From assembly GCA_021807845.1 (NCBI GenBank), contig JAKBCM010000047.1, positions 1 through 9,523 on the forward strand: a DNA stretch of 9,523 nucleotides, written 5' to 3'. This document shows positions 1-7,586 of this stretch, piece after piece (positions within the stretch are counted from its first letter, which is position 1; every line of letters starts with the position of its first letter). This stretch comes from Pseudomonadota bacterium (GTDB lineage Bacteria; Pseudomonadota; Gammaproteobacteria; Legionellales; Legionellaceae). Made by a program: the position numbers and the translations under genes. The notes beneath the pieces are model-generated. The model did no database searches, was not told the origin of the DNA, and saw nothing but the letters and a program-made list of their open reading frames with translations.

Positions 1-1
1 T

Positions 2-817
2 GAAGCATATTACGGGCGTGCAGGTTTCTCTCAACCATTCGTACATTTCGATTACCGAGTGGAGTCTTAATGCACCGGGCGTAGAGGTGTGAAGTATGTG
101 GTGTTGTATGTCGATCCGCAATTTATTAAAAAATATGGTAGGGCTGGGCGTAGTTGGGGATGTCCTGCACTTCCTCCAAGTTTATCGTCTACCATCATCA
201 ATACCATCAAAAATAACTCATTGTTTGTCGTGTATTATCCGAGTGATGACTGGTTTGCAAAATCAAAATTTCAAAATTGTCGAAACGCTTCAGAACCCAT
301 AGCACAAGAAAAAGTTCCTTTGGTGGTGGATAATACAATACCTATTGTCGAAGAGAATGATAAGCGGGATGATATTCTATTTGTGGATCTTAATAGAAAT
401 AACAGACATGATGAATATGAACCAGTTGTTACGATGTCTGCTGACAATTATAAGCGAATTTTTCAGACGAAACCTCCTTTAGGTCGTATGCTTCGTCGAC
501 AAATTAATCATGAAGAGTATATTGTATTGACCAACTCTGAAATCAAAACCTTGGCTTTAAGTGCTCCAAATCCGTCCAAGGATCAAGGGAGTGATGTTTT
601 AAATACGATTCAGTTTGTGATCCCTGCGATTAAAATGGTGCGGGGTTACTATGAAACGGAAATGAAAATTGTACCGTTCAGTCAATTGAAAGAAGTGAAA
701 CCTAACGATGCCTTGTCAGAGGCTGTCGTACCAAAAAGTTTCACGCTCTATTTTGATACCAGGCCCTCAGTAACCGTCAAATCAACCAGTGAATTCGTCC
801 GCTGGGTAGGTCTATAA
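2..817 (+). pseudogene. Murein L,D-transpeptidase (YkuD_2 type), frame-broken and cut by the window start
   Basis: The longest intact piece is a 242-codon frame that opens at a GTG at 89. It carries the signature GRSWGCPAL with the presumed nucleophile at Cys25, followed by IINTIKNNSLFVVYYP, typical of YkuD_2 L,D-transpeptidases, which make or remodel 3-3 peptidoglycan cross-links in the periplasm. The same frame at 2-31 reads EAYYGRAGFS, which resembles the segment these proteins carry just upstream of the catalytic core. Between about 32 and 110 that frame hits TAA at 68-70, and recognisable pieces switch frames (SLNAPGVEV in frame 3; a stop at 82-84 in frame 1). The catalytic histidine of the HG motif is absent: no CAT or CAC codon occurs in any frame from 76 to 167. 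The GTG product would lack a signal peptide and half of the catalytic fold. The C-terminal extension of about 190 residues is open and otherwise normal. I infer a pseudogene; a local sequence error is the alternative but would not restore the histidine. Confidence 0.68.
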
Positions 818-825
818 TCCCAAAT

Positions 826-858
826 GTAGCCCGGGTGTAGCAGAGCGTAACCCGGGTT
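826..858. repeat. CCCGGGT/ACCCGGG hairpin repeat between convergent genes
   Basis: CCCGGGT at 830-836 pairs exactly with ACCCGGG at 850-856 around a 13-base loop. The surrounding motif, GTAGCCCGGGT then an AGCGTAACCCGGG-like half, resembles short palindromic repeats scattered between genes in many proteobacteria (general knowledge, not searched). It lies between the stops of two converging genes, where it could slow transcription from both sides. Neither side has a good run of T, so it is not a classical intrinsic terminator. Confidence 0.6.
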
Positions 859-881
859 GAGATCTATCCTCTTATTCAAGA

Positions 882-2210
882 TCATTTAAATTGCCGGCTT
901 AATTGAATAGCCATTTCTAAAGATTGCTCATAATTTAAACGAGGATCAACCAAGCTATGATAGGCGTTTTTCAAATCTTTAGCGGTAAGCCCTCGGGCAC
1001 CGCCGATGCATTCCGTGACATTATCGCCTGTTAATTCGAAATGTACCCCACCTAAAAAGCTACCCATTTCGCGGTGAATGGTTACAGCTTGGCGAAGTTC
1101 ACTTAAAATATTGTCAAAATGCCTGGTTTTTATGCCATCCACAGTGGTTTCAGTATTGCCATGCATGGGATCACATGACCAAGTGACAGGGATGTTGGTC
1201 TCTTTTACAGTTTCAATGAGAGGGGGCAGGAGATTTGCGATATCTTTTGCTCCGAGTCGACTGATCAAGAGCACTCGACCTTCTTCTCGTTCTGGATTCA
1301 CCTTTTCCAAGATCTCTATCAACCAATCTTTGGTGGCGCTAGGACCAACTTTGATACCTATAGGGTTTTGAATACCACTTAAAAACTCAAGATGTGCGCT
1401 ATTTATTTTTGCAGTGCGCATCCCAATCCACGGAAGATGGGTTGACAGATCATACCAGTTTCCATCATGCAATTGACGAGTTAAGGCTTGTTCATAATGA
1501 AGATGTAGTGCTTCATGTGAAGTAAAAAAGTCCACTTTATTTAAATTGCTATGACGAATACCATCGATTGACTCAAGAAAGTCTAGTGAATCAGCGATTG
1601 ATCGTACAATGGAGTGATATTCATCCGCTTGTGCTGAATGTTCAACAAAACGTAGATCCCATCGTTGTGGATGATGGAGATCAGCAAATCCCCCGTCTAA
1701 CAAAGCGCGAATAAAATTAAGAGTCATGGCTGCGCAACTGTAGCCTTGGAGTAGTAGTTTGGGATTGGGTTGTCTTGAGGATAGATTAAATTCAGGTAAA
1801 TTAACCAAGTCTCCTCGGTAGCTAGGGAGAGTAACGCCATTGATGGTTTCATCATCACTGGAGCGGGGTTTTGCATATTGACCGGCTATCCGTCCGACCC
1901 GAATGATGGGTTTATGCATCCCATGCAATAATACGAGACTCATTTGTAAGAGGATCTTCAGTTTGTTGGTGATGATATCAGATCGACAATCTTTGAACGA
2001 TTCAGCACAATCGCCACCTTGCAAAATAAAAGCCTCTCCTCGACCCGCGCGCGCAATTTCTTTTTTCAGATGTTTGATTTCGCCACTGGTGACGAGCGGG
2101 GGAAGTTGACTTAACTGTTCCAAAACCTGGGTCAATTTTTGTTCATCAGGATATTTGGCAGCCTGTTCATATGAATATTGTAACCAGGAAGTGGGTGACC
2201 ATCTTTTCAT
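882..2210 (-). CDS. aroG: 3-deoxy-D-arabino-heptulosonate 7-phosphate synthase, class II
   Basis: This enzyme condenses phosphoenolpyruvate with erythrose 4-phosphate, the first step of the shikimate pathway, in the cytoplasm. The 442-residue protein belongs to the class II (plant/Mycobacterium type) family. It shows LQGGDCAESF, RVGRIAGQYAKPRSS, LLQGYSCAAMTLNF, EHSAQADEYH, TSHEALHLHYEQALTR, VTWSCDPMHGNT and GGVHFELTGDNVTECIGG. The expected metal ligands are Cys68, His350, Glu392 and Asp422; all four sit at a constant offset of 19 from the M. tuberculosis ligands I remember (87, 369, 411, 441), so there is no net insertion between them. I chose the ATG at 2210 because AAAGG (2221-2217) lies six bases upstream and the protein then begins MKRWSPTSWL, the usual family start. 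An upstream in-frame TTG at 2240 has no ribosome site. The gene is convergent with the transpeptidase remnant and divergent from grpE. Confidence 0.95.
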   Translation of the reverse strand: MKRWSPTSWLQYSYEQAAKYPDEQKLTQVLEQLSQLPPLVTSGEIKHLKKEIARAGRGEAFILQGGDCAESFKDCRSDIITNKLKILLQMSLVLLHGMHKPIIRVGRIAGQYAKPRSSDDETINGVTLPSYRGDLVNLPEFNLSSRQPNPKLLLQGYSCAAMTLNFIRALLDGGFADLHHPQRWDLRFVEHSAQADEYHSIVRSIADSLDFLESIDGIRHSNLNKVDFFTSHEALHLHYEQALTRQLHDGNWYDLSTHLPWIGMRTAKINSAHLEFLSGIQNPIGIKVGPSATKDWLIEILEKVNPEREEGRVLLISRLGAKDIANLLPPLIETVKETNIPVTWSCDPMHGNTETTVDGIKTRHFDNILSELRQAVTIHREMGSFLGGVHFELTGDNVTECIGGARGLTAKDLKNAYHSLVDPRLNYEQSLEMAIQLSRQFK

Positions 2211-2244
2211 GAGAGACCTTTTATATTGAAATTTGGACAATGCG

Positions 2245-2264
2245 GTATGCTAAAAGATGCATAC
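2245..2264 (-). other. Small inverted repeat in the DAHP synthase leader
   Basis: GTATGC (2245-2250) and GCATAC (2259-2264) form a 6-bp stem with an 8-base loop in the predicted untranslated leader of the class II DAHP synthase mRNA. It could be a small leader hairpin or an operator. I see no run of aromatic codons that would suggest attenuation. A 6-bp dyad of this kind can also arise by chance. Confidence 0.25.
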
Positions 2265-2282
2265 AGGTTTGTTCAATAGGTC

Positions 2283-2313
2283 ATTATACTCTTTTTGCAG
2301 AGATTTGTGTAAA
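2283..2313 (-). promoter_or_regulatory. Probable sigma-70 promoter for the class II DAHP synthase
   Basis: On the minus strand a perfect TATAAT occupies 2288-2283. TTTACA (2313-2308, five of six matches to TTGACA) lies upstream with a 19-base spacer, which is longer than the ideal 17. Transcription would start near 2276 and give a leader of about 65 bases. The -10 box is persuasive; the choice of -35 box is less certain. Confidence 0.5.
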
Positions 2314-2343
2314 TAAAAAACAGAATAAAAAGTCTGGTTTCTG

Positions 2344-2373
2344 CCCTTGATTTTCATAGAACAAGCCCCATTA
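2344..2373 (+). promoter_or_regulatory. Sigma-32 (heat-shock) promoter of grpE
   Basis: CCCTTGATT (2344-2352) matches the sigma-32 -35 consensus (C)CTTGAAA in all but its last two bases. CCCCATTA (2366-2373) matches the -10 CCCCATNT up to its last base. The spacer from CTTGATT to CCCCAT is 13 bases. Transcription should begin close to 2380, leaving a leader of about 20 bases before the grpE start at 2402. Confidence 0.87.
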
Positions 2374-2401
2374 TTAGGAATCATATTTTGGAGTATCTTG
2401 A

Positions 2402-3007
2402 ATGAGCAAAAAAACTGAAAAAGATTGGAAGAAATTCAAAGAAGAAAATGAAACTTTTGACAATCCCGAGCTTGAAGAGCATTTTGACGATGAGGATGAG
2501 TTAGACGCCAGTAGCGCGGCTTTAGATCATCCCTCTTACCTTGCTCTAGAAGAAAAGCTGACCTTAGCTGAACAAAAAGCGCATGAAAATTGGGAAAAAT
2601 CTGTCCGTGCAGTGGCTGAATTAGAAAATGTTCGACGCCGTGCGGAGCGTGAAGTTTCAAACGCGCATCGTTATGGGCTTGAAAAAATGATTCAATCATT
2701 GATTCCAGTGGTGGATAGTATGGAACAAGCGCTGCAATTGGCAGAAAAACATGGTGATGCTGCTATGCATGAAGGGCTTGAATTAACCATGAAGCTATTC
2801 CTTGATGTGTTGTTAAAATTTGACGTTCAGCAATTGGATCCTCTGGGAGAGGTATTTGATCCGCAACAACATGAAGCGATGTCTATTCAAGAAGCGCCAG
2901 ATGCTTCAGATAACACGGTATTAACAGTGTTTCAGAAAGGATACAAATTGAATGATCGCGTGATTAGGCCAGCAAGGGTGATTGTTGCAAAGACCAAGCA
3001 AAATTAG
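2402..3007 (+). CDS. grpE: GrpE, nucleotide exchange factor of DnaK
   Basis: GrpE releases ADP from DnaK so that ATP can bind and the client is let go; it acts as a cytoplasmic dimer. The 201-residue protein (E. coli 197) has the family layout: a charged, acidic N-terminus of about 50 residues, a long helical stretch of about 50-130 with NVRRRAEREVSNAHRYG, and a C-terminal beta domain with GEVFDPQQHEAMS and RVIRPARVIVAK. The ATG at 2402 follows GGAG (2390-2393) at eight bases. It has its own heat-shock promoter just upstream, and dnaK follows 100 bases downstream behind a second one. There is no convincing terminator between the two, so read-through into dnaK is likely. Confidence 0.97.
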   Translation: MSKKTEKDWKKFKEENETFDNPELEEHFDDEDELDASSAALDHPSYLALEEKLTLAEQKAHENWEKSVRAVAELENVRRRAEREVSNAHRYGLEKMIQSLIPVVDSMEQALQLAEKHGDAAMHEGLELTMKLFLDVLLKFDVQQLDPLGEVFDPQQHEAMSIQEAPDASDNTVLTVFQKGYKLNDRVIRPARVIVAKTKQN

Positions 3008-3032
3008 AGGGCTTTTTTGTTTCACAAGTGAT

Positions 3033-3062
3033 CCCTTGAAATTAATATTTAAATCCCCATAT
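3033..3062 (+). promoter_or_regulatory. Sigma-32 (heat-shock) promoter of dnaK
   Basis: CCCTTGAAA (3033-3041) is a perfect -35 box for the heat-shock sigma factor. CCCCATAT (3055-3062) is a perfect -10 box, and the spacer from CTTGAAA is 13 bases, the same as upstream of grpE. The start of transcription should lie near 3069, with a leader of about 40 bases before dnaK. Confidence 0.93.
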
Positions 3063-3107
3063 GTATATTATTGAATATTGACCAACTGAATTGGAGTGAA
3101 TGCTAAC

Positions 3108-5042
3108 ATGGCTAAAATGATCGGAATTGACTTAGGTACAACGAACTCCTGCGTAGCAGTGATGGAAGGAGACAAGGTTCGTGTCATTGAAAATAATGAA
3201 GGACAACGTACTACCCCATCCATTGTTGCCTATACGAGTGACGGAGAAATTCTCGTTGGCCAAGCCGCTAAACGACAAGCTGTCACCAATCCTAACAATA
3301 CCTTGTTTGCGATTAAGCGCCTGATAGGTCGTCGCTTTGATGATCAAATAGTACAAAAAGACATTAAGATGGTGCCCTACAAGATCATTAAAGCAGATAA
3401 TGGTGATGCGTGGGTGAATGTGAATAAAGATGACAAGGCTCCCCCGCAAATTTCAGCTGAAGTGTTGCGTAAAATGAAAAAGACAGCTGAAGATTATCTC
3501 GGTGAAGAGGTGAAAGAAGCCGTGATTACCGTTCCTGCATACTTTAATGACTCCCAAAGACAAGCCACAAAAGATGCTGGGCGCATTGCAGGACTTGAAG
3601 TGAAACGGATCATTAACGAGCCTACTGCTGCGGCTTTGGCTTATGGGATGGATAAAAAGCGCGGTGATTCTGTTATTGCGGTCTATGATTTGGGCGGTGG
3701 AACATTTGATATTTCCATTATTGAAATTGCTGAGGTGGATGGTGAACACCAGTTTGAAGTATTAGCCACCAATGGTGATACTTTCCTAGGGGGTGAAGAT
3801 TTTGATTTGGCTCTTATTGAATATCTGGCATCTGAGTTCAAAAAAGATTCAGGAATTGATTTACACAACGATCCGCTTGCTTTACAACGTCTGAAAGAGG
3901 CCGCTGAAAAAGCTAAAATTGAGTTGTCTTCTGCGCAACAAACCGATGTGAATCTGCCTTATATCACTGCCGATGCCTCAGGACCAAAACACTTAAATAT
4001 CAAATTGACGCGTGCAAAATTGGAATCACTCGTAGAAAAATTGGTTGAGCGTACGGTTGAACCATGCAAAATAGCGCTCAAAGACGCAGGTTTAAGCATC
4101 AGCCAAATCAATGAGGTCATTTTGGTAGGCGGTCAGACACGAATGCCTATGGTACAAAAAGTAGTAGAAGAGTTCTTTGGTAAAGAGCCACGTAAAGATG
4201 TGAATCCCGATGAAGCCGTTGCGGTGGGCGCTGCGATTCAAGGTGCTGTATTATCGGGAGATGTGAAAGATATTCTGTTGCTTGATGTGACGCCTCTTTC
4301 TCTAGGAATCGAAACATTGGGTGGTGTCATGACGAAGTTGATTGAAAAAAATACCACAATTCCTACCAAAGCAAATCAAGTCTTCTCTACAGCAGATGAT
4401 AGTCAAACAGCGGTGACTGTGCATGTATTGCAGGGTGAACGTGAGCAAGCATCAGCCAACAAATCATTGGGTCGTTTTGATTTATCAGATATTCCGGCAG
4501 CTCCTCGTGGTGTGCCGCAAATTGAAGTGACTTTTGACATTGATGCGAATGGTATTTTGAATGTGTCTGCCAAAGACAAGGCAACCGGTAAAGCTCAATC
4601 TATCGTGATTAAGGCATCTAGTGGCTTGAGTGATGAAGAAGTAGAAGCAATGGTGAAAGATGCAAAATCACATGCTGACGAAGATAAGAAATTCAAAGAG
4701 TTGGTTGAGATCCGAAACCAAGCGGATAGCTTGATTCATAGCAGTGAAAAATCATTAAAAGATTTGGAAAATGAATTATCTGATGATGAGAAAAAAGGCA
4801 TAGAATCAGCCATTCAAGAGTTGAAAGACGCTGTGAAAAGCAATGAAAAAGCTCAGATAGAAAGTAAATTAAGCGTACTAACCGATGCTTCTGCTAAAAT
4901 GGCCGAGCGGATTTATGCGAAAAAATCAGCTGAAGGACAACAAGCCTCAGGCGAGCAAACCGAGCCTCCAAAAGACAAAAAACCCGCTGAAGAAGGGGTG
5001 GTTGATGCTGAGTTTGAAGAAGTGAAGGATGATAAGAACTAG
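3108..5042 (+). CDS. dnaK: DnaK, Hsp70 molecular chaperone
   Basis: DnaK is the ATP-driven chaperone that binds exposed hydrophobic stretches of client proteins, working with DnaJ and GrpE. The 644-residue protein (E. coli 638) has the nucleotide-binding domain with [17 protein letters not shown] at the start, Lys70 in [37 protein letters not shown] with Thr199, and [11 protein letters not shown]. The [14 protein letters not shown] linker leads to the substrate-binding domain, then a helical lid, a Lys/Glu/Gln-rich tail and the closing EEVKDDKN. I start it at the ATG at 3108, giving [10 protein letters not shown]. The ribosome site GGAG (3093-3096) is then 11 bases away, rather long. An in-frame GTG at 3096 overlaps that site and would add four residues, so it is unlikely. 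The gene is heat-shock controlled through its own promoter and probably also by read-through from grpE. Confidence 0.98.
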   Translation: MAKMIGIDLGTTNSCVAVMEGDKVRVIENNEGQRTTPSIVAYTSDGEILVGQAAKRQAVTNPNNTLFAIKRLIGRRFDDQIVQKDIKMVPYKIIKADNGDAWVNVNKDDKAPPQISAEVLRKMKKTAEDYLGEEVKEAVITVPAYFNDSQRQATKDAGRIAGLEVKRIINEPTAAALAYGMDKKRGDSVIAVYDLGGGTFDISIIEIAEVDGEHQFEVLATNGDTFLGGEDFDLALIEYLASEFKKDSGIDLHNDPLALQRLKEAAEKAKIELSSAQQTDVNLPYITADASGPKHLNIKLTRAKLESLVEKLVERTVEPCKIALKDAGLSISQINEVILVGGQTRMPMVQKVVEEFFGKEPRKDVNPDEAVAVGAAIQGAVLSGDVKDILLLDVTPLSLGIETLGGVMTKLIEKNTTIPTKANQVFSTADDSQTAVTVHVLQGEREQASANKSLGRFDLSDIPAAPRGVPQIEVTFDIDANGILNVSAKDKATGKAQSIVIKASSGLSDEEVEAMVKDAKSHADEDKKFKELVEIRNQADSLIHSSEKSLKDLENELSDDEKKGIESAIQELKDAVKSNEKAQIESKLSVLTDASAKMAERIYAKKSAEGQQASGEQTEPPKDKKPAEEGVVDAEFEEVKDDKN

Positions 5043-5053
5043 AGTTTTTTGAA

Positions 5054-5143
5054 GCAGTCATTCCCCAGAGGGCGAGATTCTCATTTTGGAAAGGCTTATT
5101 GTCTATACAAAAATGGGGCCTCGCCTTCACGGGAATGACTCGC
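5054..5143. repeat. Imperfect palindromic repeat, about 90 bp, between dnaK and dnaJ
   Basis: AGTCATTCCC (5056-5065) is matched exactly by GGGAATGACT (5131-5140). Further in, GGCGAG (5071-5076) pairs with CTCGCC (5120-5125), and CATTTT (5082-5087) pairs with AAAATG (5109-5114 area). The two arms of about 40 bases are therefore imperfect inverted copies of each other. The outer motif GTCATTCCC followed by a GGCGAG-type segment resembles a dispersed palindromic repeat of many proteobacteria (from memory, not searched). In RNA it would fold into a long stem soon after the dnaK stop. CTATTTTT follows (5143-5150), so partial termination or processing between dnaK and dnaJ is possible. Confidence 0.72.
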
Positions 5144-5162
5144 TATTTTTATTGATCTGAAA

Positions 5163-5176
5163 TGCCAATCTTGGCA
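5163..5176. other. TGCCAA-TC-TTGGCA dyad before dnaJ
   Basis: A 14-base inverted repeat with six exact pairs and a two-base centre lies 19 bases before the dnaJ start. The centre is too tight for an RNA hairpin, so if it matters it would be a protein-binding dyad. No regulator is known to me for it, and chance is possible. Confidence 0.25.
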
Positions 5177-5195
5177 ATTGTACTGTGAGCATCCA

Positions 5196-6323
5196 ATGCA
5201 GCATGATTATTATGAGCTTCTTGGCGTCAGCCGTAATGCTGATGAAGCTGAAATTAAAAAGGCTTATCGAAAGTTAGCGATGAAGCATCATCCTGATCGT
5301 AATCCAAACGATAAGGCCTCTGAAGAAAAATTTAAAGAAATACAAAAAGCGTATGCGGTGCTGTCTGATCAGAAAAAAAGAGCAGCATACGATCAATTTG
5401 GCCACGCTGGCGTTGACGGCCCTATGGGAGGTGGCGCTGGTGGTTTTGGCGGATTTGGTGATGTTTTTGAAGATATTTTTGAGAATATTTTTTCTGGCGG
5501 TCGTCGGCAGCAACGTCAATCACGAGGCCAACATGGCGCTGATTTGCAATATAATTTGCAATTGACCCTAGAAGAGGCTGCCCGCGGTAAACAAGTTGAC
5601 ATTTCAGTTCCGAGACATACCGTTTGTAAAAGCTGTGAAGGGTCTGGTGCAAAAAAAGGGACTAGTCCAAAGACTTGCGAAACCTGTGATGGAATGGGAC
5701 AAGTTCGTATTCAACAGGGATTTTTTTCTATCCAGCAAACATGTCCCAGCTGTCATGGTGAAGGGAGAGTGATTGCTGAAGCTTGTACAAATTGCCATGG
5801 TCAAGGTCGGGTGCGTGAGACTAAAAACTTGACTGTTAAAATTCCAGCGGGTGTTGATAATGGAGACAGAGTTCGTTTAAGTGGTGAAGGTGAGGCTGGT
5901 ATTCATGGCGGATCCTCTGGTGATTTATATGTTCAAATTTCAGTGAAACCACATGCTATTTTTGAACGTCATGATAGCGATTTACACTGTGAAGTTCCCA
6001 TTAGTTTTATCACAGCAGCTTTAGGTGGTTCTATTGAAGTGCCGACACTTGAAGGTCGCGTCACGCTGAAAATCCCACCTGAAACTCAAACAGGCAAATC
6101 ATTTCGTTTGAGAGGTAAAGGGATAAAATCTGTACGAGGGTATGCTGCCGGAGATTTGTTATGCAAAGTGGTTTTAGAAACGCCTGTTCACTTGTCGCGT
6201 GAACAAAAAGATCTGTTAACCCAATTGCAAGAGTCTTTAGAACGTGGCAAAAGCAAACACTCGCCAAAGTATAGTTCATGGTTTGATGGTGTAAAAAAAT
6301 TTTTTGAAGACATGAAATTTTAA
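5196..6323 (+). CDS. dnaJ: DnaJ, Hsp40 co-chaperone
   Basis: DnaJ brings unfolded clients to DnaK and triggers its ATP hydrolysis. The 375-residue protein (E. coli 376) is a full class A DnaJ. It has a J domain with [14 protein letters not shown] and the HPD motif at 32-34, then a Gly/Phe-rich stretch at about 69-102 with [14 protein letters not shown]. Four zinc-binding CXXCXGXG repeats follow, starting at Cys144 (CKSCEGSG), Cys161 (CETCDGMG), Cys183 (CPSCHGEG) and Cys197 (CTNCHGQG), and then the two-part substrate-binding domain. I chose the ATG at 5196, giving [10 protein letters not shown], over an in-frame TTG at 5178 that would add six unrelated residues. The ribosome site is weak (GTGAG, 5185-5189). 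I see no promoter of its own, so expression probably depends on read-through from dnaK past the palindromic repeat. Confidence 0.97.
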   Translation: MQHDYYELLGVSRNADEAEIKKAYRKLAMKHHPDRNPNDKASEEKFKEIQKAYAVLSDQKKRAAYDQFGHAGVDGPMGGGAGGFGGFGDVFEDIFENIFSGGRRQQRQSRGQHGADLQYNLQLTLEEAARGKQVDISVPRHTVCKSCEGSGAKKGTSPKTCETCDGMGQVRIQQGFFSIQQTCPSCHGEGRVIAEACTNCHGQGRVRETKNLTVKIPAGVDNGDRVRLSGEGEAGIHGGSSGDLYVQISVKPHAIFERHDSDLHCEVPISFITAALGGSIEVPTLEGRVTLKIPPETQTGKSFRLRGKGIKSVRGYAAGDLLCKVVLETPVHLSREQKDLLTQLQESLERGKSKHSPKYSSWFDGVKKFFEDMKF

Positions 6324-6328
6324 CCTAA

Positions 6329-6352
6329 ATTCGGCAGTTGAATCTGCCGAAT
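6329..6352 (+). terminator. Terminator-like hairpin after dnaJ
   Basis: ATTCGGCAG (6329-6337) and CTGCCGAAT (6344-6352) form a perfect 9-bp stem with a 6-base loop, five bases after the dnaJ stop. The following ATTTGAGT is only weakly T-rich, so termination may be incomplete. Its position makes it the likely end of the chaperone transcript. Confidence 0.65.
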
Positions 6353-6364
6353 ATTTGAGTGGGT

Positions 6365-6393
6365 ATGTCATTTTTCTGAATATGCGTTACAAT
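6365..6393 (+). promoter_or_regulatory. Possible sigma-70 promoter for carA-metK-ahcY
   Basis: TACAAT (6388-6393) is a good -10 box. ATGTCA (6365-6370), 17 bases upstream, matches four of six bases of the -35 consensus. It lies between the dnaJ hairpin and carA, where a promoter is expected. It would give a leader of about 37 bases. I see no sign of a pyrimidine or arginine control element in so short a leader. Confidence 0.38.
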
Positions 6394-6436
6394 CAAATCC
6401 GAATTTAGAGCACTAGCCATTATATCGAGCTTTTTG

Positions 6437-7564
6437 ATGAATACTAAACCTGCAATCTTGGTCCTTGCTGATGGAACTGTTTTCGAAGGTCTATCTGTTG
6501 GCGCTCAGGGTGATGGGGTGGGTGAGCTGGTGTTTAATACCGCTATGACGGGTTATCAAGAAATGTTGAGTGACCCTTCTTACGCACATCAAATTATCAC
6601 GCTGACGGCGGCTCATGTCGGTAATACCGGTTGTAACCCTGATGATATGGAATCCTCTAGGGTTTGGGCAAAAGGGGTGGTGATGCATGATTGCGTGGCT
6701 GTCCCGAGTAACTACCGCTCAACACTTTCGTTGCCTGATTGGCTAAAAAAGCAAGGTGTGGTGGCCATAGCTGGAATCGATACGCGGCAACTGACCCTTC
6801 GTTTGCGCGAAGAAGGAGCGATGGGCGCCTGTGTCAGTACCAATGTCAACCAAGTGAATAAAGTTCGTGCTTTGGCAAAAGAGTTTGCTGGTCTTTCAGG
6901 GACTGATTTGGCTCGTGTTGTGACGAGACAAACCATTGAGCGCTGGCATGAAGGGCGAGGTGCATGGGGCAAAGGCTCTAAACCTTTGCAATTTCATGTG
7001 GTCGTTTATGATTTTGGTGTCAAGCACACTATCTTGCGAATTTTACACGATTTGGGTTGTCATTTAACTATTGTCCCCGCAGATACGTCTGTCAGTACCG
7101 TGATGGCGCTGAATCCTGATGGTGTTTTTCTCTCTAATGGTCCCGGTGATCCTCTGGCATGTGATTATGCTATTTTAGCCACTCAGGAATTTGTAAAAAA
7201 AGGAGTTCCCTTATTTGGTATTTGCTTAGGATTTCAGATATTGGGACTGGCCTTTGGTGCGAAATCATTAAAAATGAAGTTTGGCCATCATGGAGCCAAT
7301 CATCCGGTGATAGAATTGAATGATAAAAAAAGAGTATTTATCACGAGTCAAAATCATGGCTTTGCCATTGATGAGAACACCCTGCCCGCCCACATAGAGG
7401 CCACTCATCGCTCATTATTTGATGGAAGTTTGCAAGGGATTAGGCATAGAGAAAAGCCAGCATTTGGTTTCCAAGGACATCCAGAAGCGAGCCCAGGACC
7501 TCATGATTTACTAGGTATTTTTTCTGAATTCATTGGAATGATGACGAATGCAAAAAAAAATTAA
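6437..7564 (+). CDS. carA: Carbamoyl phosphate synthase, small (glutaminase) subunit
   Basis: CarA splits glutamine and passes ammonia through a tunnel to CarB, which makes carbamoyl phosphate for arginine and pyrimidines. The 375-residue protein (E. coli 382) has the N-terminal CarA domain, with [20 protein letters not shown] and [21 protein letters not shown] class I glutamine amidotransferase domain follows from about 188, with FLSNGPGDP, the nucleophile elbow GICLGFQ (Cys263), [13 protein letters not shown] and [14 protein letters not shown] (His348, Glu350), so the triad is complete. The usual GICLGHQ has Phe for His here. The start is the ATG at 6437; a TTG directly before it is in frame. 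The ribosome site is weak (GAG, 6427-6429). The gene ends in an A9 tract, and metK starts 22 bases later. No carB is present downstream; ahcY follows metK. Confidence 0.96.
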   Translation: MNTKPAILVLADGTVFEGLSVGAQGDGVGELVFNTAMTGYQEMLSDPSYAHQIITLTAAHVGNTGCNPDDMESSRVWAKGVVMHDCVAVPSNYRSTLSLPDWLKKQGVVAIAGIDTRQLTLRLREEGAMGACVSTNVNQVNKVRALAKEFAGLSGTDLARVVTRQTIERWHEGRGAWGKGSKPLQFHVVVYDFGVKHTILRILHDLGCHLTIVPADTSVSTVMALNPDGVFLSNGPGDPLACDYAILATQEFVKKGVPLFGICLGFQILGLAFGAKSLKMKFGHHGANHPVIELNDKKRVFITSQNHGFAIDENTLPAHIEATHRSLFDGSLQGIRHREKPAFGFQGHPEASPGPHDLLGIFSEFIGMMTNAKKN

Positions 7565-7586
7565 AAAAACAAGGAGTTTAAGCCAC

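Noticed and set aside
1..84. A separate upstream gene ending at TAA 68-70
   Set aside because: The visible EAYYGRAGFS resembles the same transpeptidase family as the downstream frame, so a broken single gene is simpler than two genes.
2211..2276. A 13-codon open frame (MHLLAYRIVQISI) in the class II DAHP synthase leader as an attenuation peptide
   Set aside because: It has one Tyr only, no ribosome site, and no competing terminator stem with a T run.
3005..3020. Terminator after grpE (GCTTTTTTG)
   Set aside because: The T6 run is preceded by only a 4-bp AAGC/GCTT pairing with an 11-base loop, too weak for an intrinsic terminator.
3100..3120. Six-codon frame from ATG 3100 overlapping the dnaK start
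   Set aside because: GGAG is only three bases away, and the frame has no visible role; the nearby dnaK ATG at 3108 explains the ribosome site.
7565..7586. SAM riboswitch upstream of metK, or SAH riboswitch upstream of ahcY (8736-8761)
   Set aside because: The gaps are 22 and 26 bases, far too short to hold any known aptamer of either class.
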